Shown piece by piece: positions 44,435-55,141 of a stretch of DNA of 64,000 bases. The position numbers and the translations under genes are program-made. The stretch comes from Adiantum capillus-veneris. Taxonomy: Eukaryota > Streptophyta > Polypodiopsida > Polypodiales > Pteridaceae. The notes below the pieces were generated by a model, which made no database searches, was not told the origin of the DNA, and saw nothing but the letters and a program-made list of their open reading frames with translations. Each line of letters begins with the position of its first letter. Position 1 is the stretch's first letter. Location of the stretch: contig CM043944.1 in the NCBI GenBank assembly GCA_014529385.2, positions 61,523,248-61,587,247 of the forward strand, in the 5' to 3' direction.

Positions 44435-46780
44435 CACAACTCATAACTTTCTGAACTATAATCTAGTCAAGAAATTGAAGCTTACACAGACTCCCTGCTC
44501 TCACAAGTATGTGGTTGAACAGATGTCTGGCAATGATAAAGAAGTATGTGACACGAGCTTATTGTGTTCAAGATCATATGATGACCCTTGACTTTCAAGT
44601 TATGACCATGGACCGTGTTGATGTAGTTTTAGGACGGGAGTGGTTGCATGGTTTAGGAAACACATTGTACACTAGTTATGAACACAACTCCTTATCCTTT
44701 ATAGCCAATGGTAAACATGTGATTTTGCTTGGTGAGAAAAACATACCATCTGCAACTCTTATATGTACAACCAAGCTTTCTACTTTGCAAAAAGCAGATT
44801 TAATAGATGAAGTCTTTTTGTGTTACTGCTTGTCTCCAAGTCTTGTGAATTCTAGTAACGGTATGCAAAGTGCAATGCATTCTAATGATAAGCAAAGTGT
44901 TAACAAATCTAATGAGAAAAGTGCTCTCAATTTTAATTCTATTGAGAAACGTGCAACTATTGTAAAAGAAACATTACAGGAATTACAAGATTCTCCATCC
45001 CAGCATAACTCTAGTTTACTTTCTCCTTTGGACGACAAAAGCTGACTCGCTTACTCACAGAGTAAAGTGATGTATTCTCAAGTGATTTACATCGGGTTTA
45101 CCCATGTGCATCATGAAGAGATGTCTTACCAGGCACTAAACCGGTGAGTAAACCACCTTATCGTATGAGTTCTAAAGAAGTCAAGGAGGTTGAGAGTCGG
45201 TTGGCTGACTACTTCGCCCGTAGTTTCATTAGACCTAGCACTTCGCCTTGGGCATCACCAATTCTATTAGTGAAAGATAAAGATGGTACTATGCGCATGC
45301 GCGTATATTATCACAGATTAAATGCCATAACTATCAAGAAAAGGTATCCTCTACCTCGAGTGGATGAGTTGTTTGATCAACTCCATGGGGAAAGATACTA
45401 TACAAAGATAGATCTTCGTTCAAGATACCACCAAGTGCGTATCCTTTTGCAAGATATCTCCAAAACTGCTTTTAGAACACGGTTCGGGCATTTTGAATTT
45501 TTGGTTATGCCTTTTGGTTTAACCAATGCTCCAGCTACATTTATGACACTCATGGATAGTGTCTTACGTCCCTATCTTCAAAAATTTATTGTGGTTTTAC
45601 TCGATGACATTCTCATTTACAGTAAGACTGAAGATGAACACATATAATACTTATGATTAGTGTTCGAACAGCTACAAGCTCACGCTCTATATGCTAAGCA
45701 AAGCAAGTGATATTTCTTTAAAATAGAGATACATTATCTCGGTCATGTGATCTCTTATTCTGGCAACAAGATGGACACTGACAAGGTCGCTGCCATTCTT
45801 CGATGGCCACATCCCAACACGGTTGGGGAGCTTCAACTATTCTTAGGCATGGCTGGATTTTAGCGACAGTATATCCTTGATTATGCCAAAATCGTTGTTC
45901 TTATGACGGATCAATTTAAAGCAAAAGGTAAGACCTTTTTTTGGGAAGAAGCCCTAAAATGCAGTTTTGAATAGCTCAAGGTAGCTACAGCCACTACTCC
46001 CATCCTAGCAATCGTTGACCCACTTAAGCCGTTTGTGTTAGAGACTGATGCTAGTGATAAAGCAATTGGTGTGATACTTCTCCAGGAGGGAAGACCTATA
46101 GCCTTTGAAAGTAAAAAGTTAGATAGAGCTCAATAGAATTATTATGTCTCTATGAGAAAGATCTCTATGCCATAATTCATCCTAGATCACCCGTTAAGGT
46201 GGGGTTGGCTAAGGAGAAGATACAACAAGGAAAGGATTTTCTCCAAGACCATTTTGACATGCTTCAAATTGCTCAACAGAATGTTAAGCAAGCTCAAGAT
46301 CGATGTAAGAAGTAAGCAGATGAGCATCGTCGTCTTGCTACTTTCGAAGAAGGAGACAAGGTTTTTCTCAATCTTCTGGAGCATTCATAAAGTCTGAAGA
46401 CGAAAAAGTTTCTAAACTTTTACCACGCTATTGTGGACCGTTTACCATTCTCAAACGTATATGTCCAAGTGTCCTATAAGTTAGCTCTTCCAAAGCACTC
46501 ACGAGTTCATCCCGTTTTTCATGTTGTCCGTTTACAAAAACAGCTAGAATAGAATGATAATGTCATTGACACAGGTGTGTTAGTTGACCTTATTGAACCG
46601 CCAAGCATCCCTCATGAGCCCGAAAAGATTTTGGATTCTCATGAGCTTCGCACTAGACATCATGTCAGACGACAGGTGTTGGTAAAATGGCTAGATAGAC
46701 CTTAAGAAGTTCTACATGGGAGAATGTCTCCGCACTTAAGAAATGTTTTCCTACATTTGTTTGTGAGAAGGAAAATGTTT
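44435..46780 (+). pseudogene. Gypsy-E pol remnant: protease, RT, RNase H start, integrase C-terminus
   Basis: The plus strand begins inside a retropepsin (THNFLNYNLVKKLKL, then in another frame MDRVDVVLGREWLHGLG). The RT at 45144-45647 has [26 protein letters not shown] and [11 protein letters not shown]. The connection and RNase H start follow with stops ([19 protein letters not shown]). At about 46178 the sequence jumps to the integrase C-terminal region (VKVGLAKEKIQQGKDFL, then KLALPKHSRVHPVFHVVRL and a chromodomain-like RRQVLVKWLDRP). More than 1 kb, holding the rest of RNase H, the zinc-binding module and the integrase core, is therefore deleted. Many stops. Chromovirus-like. Confidence 0.85.
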
Positions 46781-47310
46781 TGTGTTCAATACAATTCAAT
46801 CTCAAATCAGCACTTAAAAAGAAAAGGTAGCTTTGAGACTTTGTGAAGTTTCAAACAAGCTACAAATATTTTTTTCCCAAGATGATTGCATTTGGGTGAC
46901 GAATAAACGCTTTGAAACGGATAAGATCCCCATTTTCCATGAAAACATGTGAAATGTTCTCAAACTAGTTGTAGGTTCTTTCTATTCTAGTTTTTATTTT
47001 ATTTTATAGCAAAACTCACAATTGTGAGTGGATTATATTAAGCTCAAACTAGTTGTAGGTTCTTTCTGTTCTAGTTTTTTAATCATCTACAAGGGCAATA
47101 GATCGTGAAACATGCGTATATGTTCAAGAATAGACTACGCCCACTTTTGGCTCCCATTAAGTGTAGCCCTTTCTCAATTTCATGTTGGATTTGGACATGT
47201 CTAGACCTTTCAACCCATTATTTGTTTGTGCCCATTATTTTAATTTGTGCAATGACATGTATGGATCTAACAATGAGTTATACCACAAAAGTGGTGTGTG
47301 CAACGGTAGT
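46781..47310. other. Gypsy-E 3' flank with a short direct repeat
   Basis: CTCAAACTAGTTGTAGGTTC followed by TTTCT(A/G)TTCTAGTTTTT occurs at about 46969 and 47043. No gene. Confidence 0.5.
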
Positions 47311-47868
<558 letters not shown>

Positions 47869-47924
47869 GCAAACTCCACTTGACCAAATCTTCTCCAAAT
47901 AATCATGATTGTTCTCCAAATCTT

Positions 47925-47946
47925 CTCATGTGTAGACAATTTCTTC
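47925..47946. mobile_element. left tip of Mutator-like foldback element (cut by Gypsy-F)
   Basis: TGTGTAGACAATTTCTTC (47929-47946) is the inverted match of the outer end of the right arm at about 57823-57840. It is preceded by CTCCAAATCTT (47914-47924), which recurs at 57844-57854 beyond the right arm. The arm continues at 57153, after Gypsy-F. Confidence 0.7.
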
Positions 47947-48155
47947 TAACGGGAGCAAAGCGAACACCGAACCCCGACGGTCTTTAAAACACCGGGGACC
48001 GAATGGCGCGCCTCGAGCCTGTCATGGTAAAGCAAACAGGGGCACCACCTAGCTTCAGCGGCTAGGACGCAAACAACACACCACCATAACAAAGTTTTCA
48101 TCCAAGAGAGATGGATGCTTGGGAGTAATGATGAAGAGGAAAGGGAATGAGATCA

Positions 48156-48215
<60 letters not shown>

Positions 48216-49524
48216 GGTATAGCGGCTTAGTACTTAGGCACCACAAAAGGATGGCGAATCCGCACACCCTTCACACATACACAAGCTCACTCCAAACACA
48301 AGACTAGGTGGCGATTCCGCACACCTCACATGGGCAAAACATTGCAAGAAAACATTCTCACAAAACCTCAAGCTTTATTTAGAGAATAAGGCGATGAAAT
48401 GGGGAGCATAGGGTAGGGGAATGAGAAGGGAGAGAGTGGTAGAGCACATGGCGGATAGGTGGGAGTTGATGGCGAAGACTCGCATGAGGGTTATGTCCAT
48501 CATCCTTCATTTAGTTGCCCTTCATCTTCCATAGCCAAGGGTGTAGAGGTCATGCTCAAGACAAGCATGGTGATTGTGGTGATGGTGATGGTGTGGGTGT
48601 GTGTGTGTGTGCACTAGGCACACACAGTGCATAGAGTGTTCTTTGGTGATGTTGTGTGTGTTTTTGTGTGATGGTGACCCCTCTTTATATAGGGGAGGAG
48701 GGGGGGGAGAAATTCTAGAATTTAGAAATGAAGAAATCATTATCTACATAGGCCATGTGACTGTGGGCCCCACTTGTCTGGCTGTGTGTATATGTGCCAG
48801 AACAGCAGTCTCATGAGAGAGAGACTAAGAGAGAGAGATGGGTTGATGAAAAAAAAGTGAGAGGTGACATGGAGAATAAAGTAATTACAAGAGGGGAGAG
48901 AGGGGAGTGTGCTCAGAGGTGAATCTGTGTGCAGATGTGTGTGAACACAAGAAAAATCAGGTAACCACCGGGTGGGGATGGGTCTGTGGGCACCTTTTTC
49001 AGTGAAACTGAGTGTGTGTGAGTGTGGGGAGATTATTTAGCTACAAGACAAGAGACATGGCGCCCTTTAGAGAGAGAGGGGGGTATTTGGGTCATGGGAT
49101 ATGATAGGAGAGAGAAAGAGGGGGTGGGGTATACTATTTTGGAAGATAGGGTAAGTTGCATGTGAGTTAGGGTGCATTATTGGTGAGTTATAATGCATTA
49201 TTGGTGAGAGGTGAGGTAGCTTGAGGGGAGAGAGAAAGGAGAAAGGACAAAGGGAAGAGAGAGGGGGTTGCCTTTTGAGTGGAGGAGAGGAAAAGGGACA
49301 CCCGGCGGGGCACCTGTGAAGAAAAAGGAAGCAAGGTGGGGATGGGCTACCCCGCAGGCATGAGGTGGCCTATTTTACCTTTCTTATATATTTACATAAT
49401 CATACTTTATTTTTTCTTACTTTTTCCAATGCCTTTTATCACTCCCTCCATAAGAGGGGGTTTTCATGGGGTGGGGACGAGAGAAGAGGGGTATGGGAGC
49501 TTGGCTTGTGAAAAGCCCCCATCA
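47947..49524 (-). repeat. Gypsy-F 3' LTR
   Basis: On the minus strand it runs TGATGGGGGC...CCCGTTA. The last dinucleotide is TA where the other LTR has CA, a single change. It contains a GA tract (about 48158-48209), a TATATAAAG box (minus, 48691-48683), about 30 bp absent from the 5' LTR near 48025-48055, and a short duplication around GCATTATTGGTGAG near 49175-49207. Confidence 0.92.
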
Positions 49525-49528
49525 TTAA

Positions 49529-49540
49529 CCCTCCCCTTTT
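49529..49540 (-). promoter_or_regulatory. Gypsy-F polypurine tract
   Basis: The minus strand reads AAAAGGGGAGGG, four bases before the 3' LTR start TGATGGGGGC. Confidence 0.85.
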
Positions 49541-49552
49541 GGCTAGAGGCAT

Positions 49553-50440
49553 TCATGTCTCTAGCTCATCTGTTTGATCATTATCGTCGGAGGTGGCGGC
49601 TGATGGTGTGTCCTCATCTGGAATGTCAATTGGTGGAGCCTGGTCAAATCGAAGAAAATAAGGTTTAAGTCGCCAACCATTTACCCTGGTTTTATGAAGT
49701 TTTCCATCAGCCTCCATAAGCTGGTAGCTTCCATTGGCATACTTTTTCCTGATGATAAAAGGGCCTTCCCATCGGAGAAGGAGTTTCTTATCCTTGCGCG
49801 TGTCGAAGCGATTGTCGTAGAGGAGAACCAACATTCCTTTCTTCAATTCTTTTTTCCGGAGATGCTCGTTAAAGCTAAGCCGTCTATGCTCTGCTTGTGC
49901 TGCATAATAATTTATTGCTTCTTCTCTGTCCAGCTGTAGTCTTTCCAAGTTGATGATGTGATCTCTCAAATGCATGTTGGGTTGTTGAAGTTGGCTTGCC
50001 ATTACTCTGAGACTTTGTAGTTGCACTTCAATGGGCAAGATTGCTTCCTTACCAAATACTAGATGATACGGTGTGAATCCCAAGGATGTACGAAATGAAG
50101 TTCTGTAGGCCCATAAAGCTGGTAGTAGATACTTATCCCAGTCTCCAAGATGATTGTTTACCTGCTTGGTAATAATTTTAGAAACCATTCCATTTACCTT
50201 TTCAACTAGGCCATTACATTGAGGGTAATATGTTGAAGAGTGCCTCCTTGTAATGCCCAGTTTTTGCATTAATTCTCCTACCAAGTCTGCTCTAAAACCC
50301 GGCCCTCTATCAGAGATGATCTCTAAAGGTGTGCCAAACCTACAGCATATGTGCTCGTAGATAAATTTAGCTACCTCTACCGCTGTGATTCTAGTGGTGG
50401 CTGTAGCCTCTGCCCATCTAGTCATGTAGTCGACCCCCAT
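49553..50440 (-). CDS. Gypsy-F integrase part of pol
   Basis: This 295-codon open stretch is in the same frame as the upstream pol piece and separated from it only by TAG at 50534-50536. The integrase core has its first Asp just upstream of the ATG (in GIDAIGPL), the second in EIISDRGPGF and the Glu in CNGLVEKVNG, so the D-D-E triad is complete. The C-terminal domain has RWEGPFIIRKKYANGSYQL, a GPY/F-type module. No chromodomain follows; the tail is acidic (DEDTPSAATSDDNDQTDE). The ATG at 50440 is internal to the original polyprotein and not a natural start. The enzyme inserts element DNA into chromosomes. In this copy it would be translated only by readthrough of the TAG. Confidence 0.88.
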   Translation of the reverse strand: MGVDYMTRWAEATATTRITAVEVAKFIYEHICCRFGTPLEIISDRGPGFRADLVGELMQKLGITRRHSSTYYPQCNGLVEKVNGMVSKIITKQVNNHLGDWDKYLLPALWAYRTSFRTSLGFTPYHLVFGKEAILPIEVQLQSLRVMASQLQQPNMHLRDHIINLERLQLDREEAINYYAAQAEHRRLSFNEHLRKKELKKGMLVLLYDNRFDTRKDKKLLLRWEGPFIIRKKYANGSYQLMEADGKLHKTRVNGWRLKPYFLRFDQAPPIDIPDEDTPSAATSDDNDQTDELET

Positions 50441-50533
50441 GATAATGTAGAATTTTCCTGAGTTGGCCCTAGGTAATGGCCCAATGGCATCGATACCCCA
50501 TTTTTCAAATGGGCCATATGAGAGAATTGGTGT

Positions 50534-52609
50534 CTATGGTTCAGGCATAAGTGACCTAGTGCCGGCCTTTTGACACAACTTACATGTTTTGCACCAGTGG
50601 TGTACATCACGGTTGAGGCTAGGCCATATGAAGCCTGCTTGCAAGATTTTCCTACTTGTTATGTCTAGGGCAAAGTGACCACCACAAACCCCGTCATGAC
50701 AGCTAGCAATTACTCCCGTGATTTCCTGAGAGAGAGGGACCTTCCTGAGTATTTGGTCCTTACCCTTACAGTACAAACCGTCATTGATGAGTCGATACCT
50801 TGTGGCCTTCCGCGCCAGCCATTGCTTCTGTCCCTTTTTTAAATCTGATGGGCATTCCCCTGTTTCCAAAAAATGCATGATGTCAAGCAAGGCATCACTT
50901 CCTTGAAATAGAGGGAGCTTTAGTTTTATTGCTCCAACCACCACTTCCTGTAGTCTTTCACTTGCTAGGGCATCTGCTTCTTGGTTTTGAGCCCTTGGGA
51001 TATGGTGTATTTGAACTTCTTCAAACTTACCCAACAAGGTTTTTACACCACTTAATTGAGTCTCTAAACTAGGATTCTTGCATGTCCATGCTCCATTTAC
51101 TTGCCTTACCAGAAGTAGAGCATCCCCAAATACATTAAGGCGTTGTACACCTTGCGAGACGCACCATTGTAGACCCTTGGTTAGTGCTGCATACTCAGCT
51201 TCATTGTTAGAATGTGAATCTAACAATTGGCCCAACGAAAATACCTTTGTCCCTTTGTCATCAAAGACCACTATGCCTGCAGCTGCTTTCTCGGACGCTC
51301 GCTTGTAGGCTCCATCAAAGTAGAGAGAGTATGCTCCTTCTACCATAGGTGGTACTGGAGGTAATCGGACTTCTCCTTCCTTAGATTGCTTCTCCTTCCT
51401 TTCAAAGACTTGGTAGGTCATGAGTCCCCCCAAACTTGCCCTTGTCGTGCTTTCTACCTGTACCGTGTAGTCAAACTCTTGCAGACGAACTAGCCATTTA
51501 GTAATTCTAGCAGACACATCCATGTGTTGTACAACATAGGGAAATATTTCATCCGTGGTTAGAATCACAAATTTCTTAGGCAGCAAATATGACCTAAACT
51601 TTGTAGTTGCAAATCTAAGAGCTAGGACTAAGTGTTCCACATGGGTGAAACCTTTCTCTCCTGCTGTCATCATTCGACTAGAGAAGTAGATTGGCCTCAT
51701 GAAAGAAGTCGTCGTATCCTTTTGGAGTAGCACATCCCCCAATGAGTCATCACCAACACTTGAGGTGACATAGAATTTTTCATCCCACTTAGGTGGTGAG
51801 ATAGTTGGCAGAGTGGGTAAGACCTCCTTTACCTTGTTGTAGTGATGTTCGCTTTCCTCGTCCCAAGTGAAAGTTGATCTTTGAGTGAGTTGTTGCAGTG
51901 GTAGAACAAGTTGTGATAGTAGATGTATGAATCTACTTAAGTACCTCACCTTCTGTAGAAAAGAGACCAGTTGACGTGCGGTCGTTGGTGAAGGTAGGGC
52001 TATGAGTGCGGACACCTTACTTGGGTCGGCGTTGATACCTTTTGCTGAAATTTCATGGCCTAGTAGAATGACTTTACTCTCCCTAATGTGGCATTTGTCC
52101 ACATTTAATTGCCAACCTAGGCTCTGCAACCTGGCCAAACCTTCAGTTACCTTTTCTAAATGTGAAATACGGGAGCTATATATACAAAAATCATCAATGA
52201 ACACTCTTATGGATGTTCCAAAGAACGGTTGAAAAACATATGTGACATATCTTTGGAATGTGGCAGGTGCATTTGTGAGACCAAATGGCATAACCCTGTA
52301 TGAAAAACAACCCCATGGCATGATAAAAGTGGTTTTTAGCTGATCTTCCAAGGCTATGCGTATTTGAAAGTATCCAGAATAACCATCACAGATGGTATAG
52401 CATTCAAAACCCGCTACTTCATTCAGAATTTCATCCAAGAAAGGGAGAGGAAAGTGGTCTCTCTTTGTAGCTGCATTTAGTGGTTTGTAGTCAACACAGA
52501 CCCTCCACTTACCATTCTTTTTAGGCTTCACCACTACGGGTGACACCCATTCTGAGTTTTCTACAGGATAGATGAATCCCGCCTCTAGCAGTTTCCTTAC
52601 CTCAGCCAA
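50534..52609 (-). CDS. Gypsy-F pol: reverse transcriptase, degenerate RNase H, plant-type RNase H, zinc-binding module
   Basis: 691 codons. RT occupies about residues 1-190 with YTICDGYSGYFQIRI (Asp 75), [14 protein letters not shown] and VFIDDFCIYS (Asp 139/140). The usual retroviral-type RNase H follows at 275-400 but reads FYVTSSVGDDSLGDVLLQ, so the first catalytic Asp seems replaced, a known trend in dual-RNase H elements. A second RNase H at 425-555 keeps a full acidic set: D432 (YFDGAYK), E470 (NNEAEYAAL), D496 (VFGDALLLV), D546 (NQEADALAS). A zinc-binding HH-CC module (CGGHFALDI...CKTCKLCQ) ends the piece. The TAG at 50534-50536 splits it from integrase. It overlaps gag-protease by 13 bp in another frame. 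The first Met may not be a real start. Confidence 0.92.
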   Translation of the reverse strand: MAEVRKLLEAGFIYPVENSEWVSPVVVKPKKNGKWRVCVDYKPLNAATKRDHFPLPFLDEILNEVAGFECYTICDGYSGYFQIRIALEDQLKTTFIMPWGCFSYRVMPFGLTNAPATFQRYVTYVFQPFFGTSIRVFIDDFCIYSSRISHLEKVTEGLARLQSLGWQLNVDKCHIRESKVILLGHEISAKGINADPSKVSALIALPSPTTARQLVSFLQKVRYLSRFIHLLSQLVLPLQQLTQRSTFTWDEESEHHYNKVKEVLPTLPTISPPKWDEKFYVTSSVGDDSLGDVLLQKDTTTSFMRPIYFSSRMMTAGEKGFTHVEHLVLALRFATTKFRSYLLPKKFVILTTDEIFPYVVQHMDVSARITKWLVRLQEFDYTVQVESTTRASLGGLMTYQVFERKEKQSKEGEVRLPPVPPMVEGAYSLYFDGAYKRASEKAAAGIVVFDDKGTKVFSLGQLLDSHSNNEAEYAALTKGLQWCVSQGVQRLNVFGDALLLVRQVNGAWTCKNPSLETQLSGVKTLLGKFEEVQIHHIPRAQNQEADALASERLQEVVVGAIKLKLPLFQGSDALLDIMHFLETGECPSDLKKGQKQWLARKATRYRLINDGLYCKGKDQILRKVPLSQEITGVIASCHDGVCGGHFALDITSRKILQAGFIWPSLNRDVHHWCKTCKLCQKAGTRSLMPEP

Positions 52610-54810
52610 GAGTGCCTTTTCTTTTGCACAACTGGTTTTACCCCTTCCTTCAGCTTAATATGATGTTCCACCACTGTAATGCCTGTGATTCTTTCATAGT
52701 TGTCAATGAACAAGTTAGGAAATCCCATCAACATTTGCAAAAAACTATCTTTCTCCTCAAGTGTTAATTCCGTAGACAACATACCCTTCAACCTACTTCC
52801 TCCTAGGCCAGGTGATTTTCTCTCCTCTTCATTGGGTTTCCCTTTTGGTGATGGATCACCAGTTGTGCTTACCCTTTGTGGATCCTTCATAATGATACCC
52901 ATCACATCAATGGAACTGTCACTTTCGTCGATGGATGTGGTCTCCTCCTCAGAACTGGAAGATTCGCTAGTGGTTTCATCTGCCGATGTTTCCAGATTCA
53001 TTTCCTTCTGCTTGCCAATCCTCATGTCGTAGTAGATTGTCTCCCCTTTCTTACCGGTCATGCGTAGAAGGCCAGTACCCCAGTCCTGTTTTGCCTTCAT
53101 GGCCATCAACCATGGCCTTCCCAAAATTAGTGGATAGCCCTCCCCCTTAGTAGGCATTACAAAAACATCTACCTCTACCTCAATGTTGAAAGCTTTGATT
53201 TTCACGGCACTTACCACACCCACACACTTTACTTTTGCATTGTTTTCCATCTTTGCCTTGCATGGAGAAGGCCTGTCAACCTCGATCCCTAATCGAAGCA
53301 TCATAGCTTCACTCATTACACAGATTTGTGCACCTCCATCAATGTAGGTGTTTCCAACCCTCTTTCCTTTTATGTTTACATCGACAATCGGAAGGATGTC
53401 ATCCATGTTGCATCCCGAAATTTCTCCGGCTACCTTTGTTTTGGAGCGTCTTGTACTTACCATTTTAGACCATTGTCGCCTTACTTTTGGTGCAAGATGT
53501 AGCAGTTGTGGCCATGTAATCTTCGGTCCTTGCTCTGCCACATCCAATGTTAGATCATAGGGCTTAGAACTTTCCCCTAGCTGGAAGTCGGTGATGCCCA
53601 ATTTCCGTCGTGGCCTGGATGGCCTCTTGCTAGTTTCTCCTCTCATGCTTCTCTCATCATCTGATTGTGTAGCTTTCTTCCTCCTAGCTCTTTTCACAGT
53701 CATGGCTTCAAGTGGTTCTAAAAAGGTTACCTTCTCCTTACCCTTGTCCCTCTCCTTTGCTCTGGGTGGATCCACTACTATGGCTTTTCCTTTCTCTTCT
53801 AGCCTTATGATGTTTACAGAGCAATTAGGTGGTGAGGCTGGTGGAAGAGGTGGGATGGATGCTTGTAGTGGTGTCTGGGGTGGACGTAGAATTTGTGTTG
53901 GTGGGGGTGGTGCTCGGGGTGGGGGTGTTCTTTCTCTAGGGGGTGACAATTGGTTCCTCCTACCTCCTCTATTATAGTTTTGTCGTGGTTTGGGACAGTA
54001 GTACATACCGTGACCGTCTTCTCCGCAGTTGTAGCAATGATACTCCCTGTTTTGTCGTCGTGTTCTTCCAGGGTCTTGATCTCTTTCTTGACTCCTCCCT
54101 TGCTGTATTAAGTGGACAGACAAATTCTGCAGTTGGTCAGTAATATGGGCCAACATATCTTGTTGGTCATCTCTTACCCCAAGAGACGGTGGTGGTGATA
54201 TGGTGGTTGTCGTAGTTGCTGGTCGACGCAATGTTCCTGCTTCTGTTGACTCGGTTTCTTTGGCTTTCATTCGCAGCTTCTTGTCCTTAAGGCAAGCAAT
54301 CTCAACGGCTAACTCGTACGTAGCCGAGAATCTACCTTTCACCTTCTCCTTGAGAAGCGGCCATAATCCATGCGTGAACCGATCTTTTTTTAGAAAATCG
54401 GGTGCAGCTTCCCCCCTAGCCAGTGACTCAACCCACCGTTCCCACAAATCCACAAATTTGGACTCATAGGTGGCATATTCTAAAAGACCCTCCTGCTTCA
54501 AGTCTCTCAACTTGTCCCACAACTTTTCTGAAGTGGTACCTCCCCCAAAGCGCCTCTTAAAAGCGGTTTTTAAGGGTTCCCAGTCATCCTTGGTTGCTTG
54601 TGGAAGTACATTGTACCATGATCTAGCTTCTAGCTTCATGAGATGCTTAAAGATTCTAACCCGGGATTCATCCGTATCTTTGTTGCTCACTACACATGCT
54701 ACTTCAAAGTCATCTAGGAAGTCTGTTACCAAATCCTCCCCCTTCTTTCCTTTAAATGTTGGAAATGCTACACTTGCCATGATTACTGAGAGAGAGCTAG
54801 AAAGACACAC
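52597..54810 (-). CDS. Gypsy-F gag and protease
   Basis: 737 codons; the Met at codon 11 (minus 54780, MASVAFPTFKG) is a more likely start than the first Met. A retrotransposon gag domain covers about residues 15-180 (FLDDFEVAC, RIFKHLMKLEARSWYNVLP, LKTAFKRRFG). A CCHC zinc knuckle CYNCGEDGHGMYYC is at 259-272, followed by a proline-rich linker. The retropepsin-like domain has DGGAQICV at 491-498 (DGG instead of the usual DTG/DSG) and PLILGRPWL near 560-568. An acidic Ser/Glu/Thr linker precedes the end. Gag forms the particle; the protease processes the polyprotein. The frame stops at 52597 while pol continues in the -1 frame, either from frameshifting or from an indel. Confidence 0.9.
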   Translation of the reverse strand: MCLSSSLSVIMASVAFPTFKGKKGEDLVTDFLDDFEVACVVSNKDTDESRVRIFKHLMKLEARSWYNVLPQATKDDWEPLKTAFKRRFGGGTTSEKLWDKLRDLKQEGLLEYATYESKFVDLWERWVESLARGEAAPDFLKKDRFTHGLWPLLKEKVKGRFSATYELAVEIACLKDKKLRMKAKETESTEAGTLRRPATTTTTISPPPSLGVRDDQQDMLAHITDQLQNLSVHLIQQGRSQERDQDPGRTRRQNREYHCYNCGEDGHGMYYCPKPRQNYNRGGRRNQLSPPRERTPPPRAPPPPTQILRPPQTPLQASIPPLPPASPPNCSVNIIRLEEKGKAIVVDPPRAKERDKGKEKVTFLEPLEAMTVKRARRKKATQSDDERSMRGETSKRPSRPRRKLGITDFQLGESSKPYDLTLDVAEQGPKITWPQLLHLAPKVRRQWSKMVSTRRSKTKVAGEISGCNMDDILPIVDVNIKGKRVGNTYIDGGAQICVMSEAMMLRLGIEVDRPSPCKAKMENNAKVKCVGVVSAVKIKAFNIEVEVDVFVMPTKGEGYPLILGRPWLMAMKAKQDWGTGLLRMTGKKGETIYYDMRIGKQKEMNLETSADETTSESSSSEEETTSIDESDSSIDVMGIIMKDPQRVSTTGDPSPKGKPNEEERKSPGLGGSRLKGMLSTELTLEEKDSFLQMLMGFPNLFIDNYERITGITVVEHHIKLKEGVKPVVQKKRHSWLR

Positions 54811-54863
54811 TGCTTAACTTGCAAAAGTTTTTTTCTTCTTTACAAGGAGGCGTGTATACCCTC

Positions 54864-55082
54864 TTATACTAGGACATAGATTAAAACTTCAAACGGTACA
54901 TTGCCTTGTACCAAAGGTAAGACAAATGGTTGATCTGATGCCAGAACCTCAAAAAATCGATCCCCACCCAACATGGTGTCAATGACGTGCTGGTAGTGAG
55001 CCTTCAAATCCAGTATTACCTTGATTGAGCGTACACGTGTTGGTCTGTGTGATCTGTCTTGAGGTAGGTTGTACTTATTCAT
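54864..55082 (-). CDS. Gypsy-F leader ORF, second
   Basis: A 72-codon frame between the primer-binding site and gag with a helical, non-repetitive sequence (IKVILDLKAHYQHVIDTMLG, then GDRFFEVLASDQPFVLPL). No recognised domain. It may be part of a longer accessory frame with the upstream leader ORFs, or chance. Confidence 0.3.
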   Translation of the reverse strand: MNKYNLPQDRSHRPTRVRSIKVILDLKAHYQHVIDTMLGGDRFFEVLASDQPFVLPLVQGNVPFEVLIYVLV

Positions 55083-55141
55083 GTGAAGCTTAGAGGTGCT
55101 TAGTCACTGTCCAAGCTTGTGGGAGGGGGTGGTGTTCTTTC

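Noticed and set aside
53591-54817. Plus-strand frames of 66-128 codons across the Gypsy-F gag and protease
   Set aside because: Antisense shadows of the well-supported minus-strand gag; no motifs of their own.
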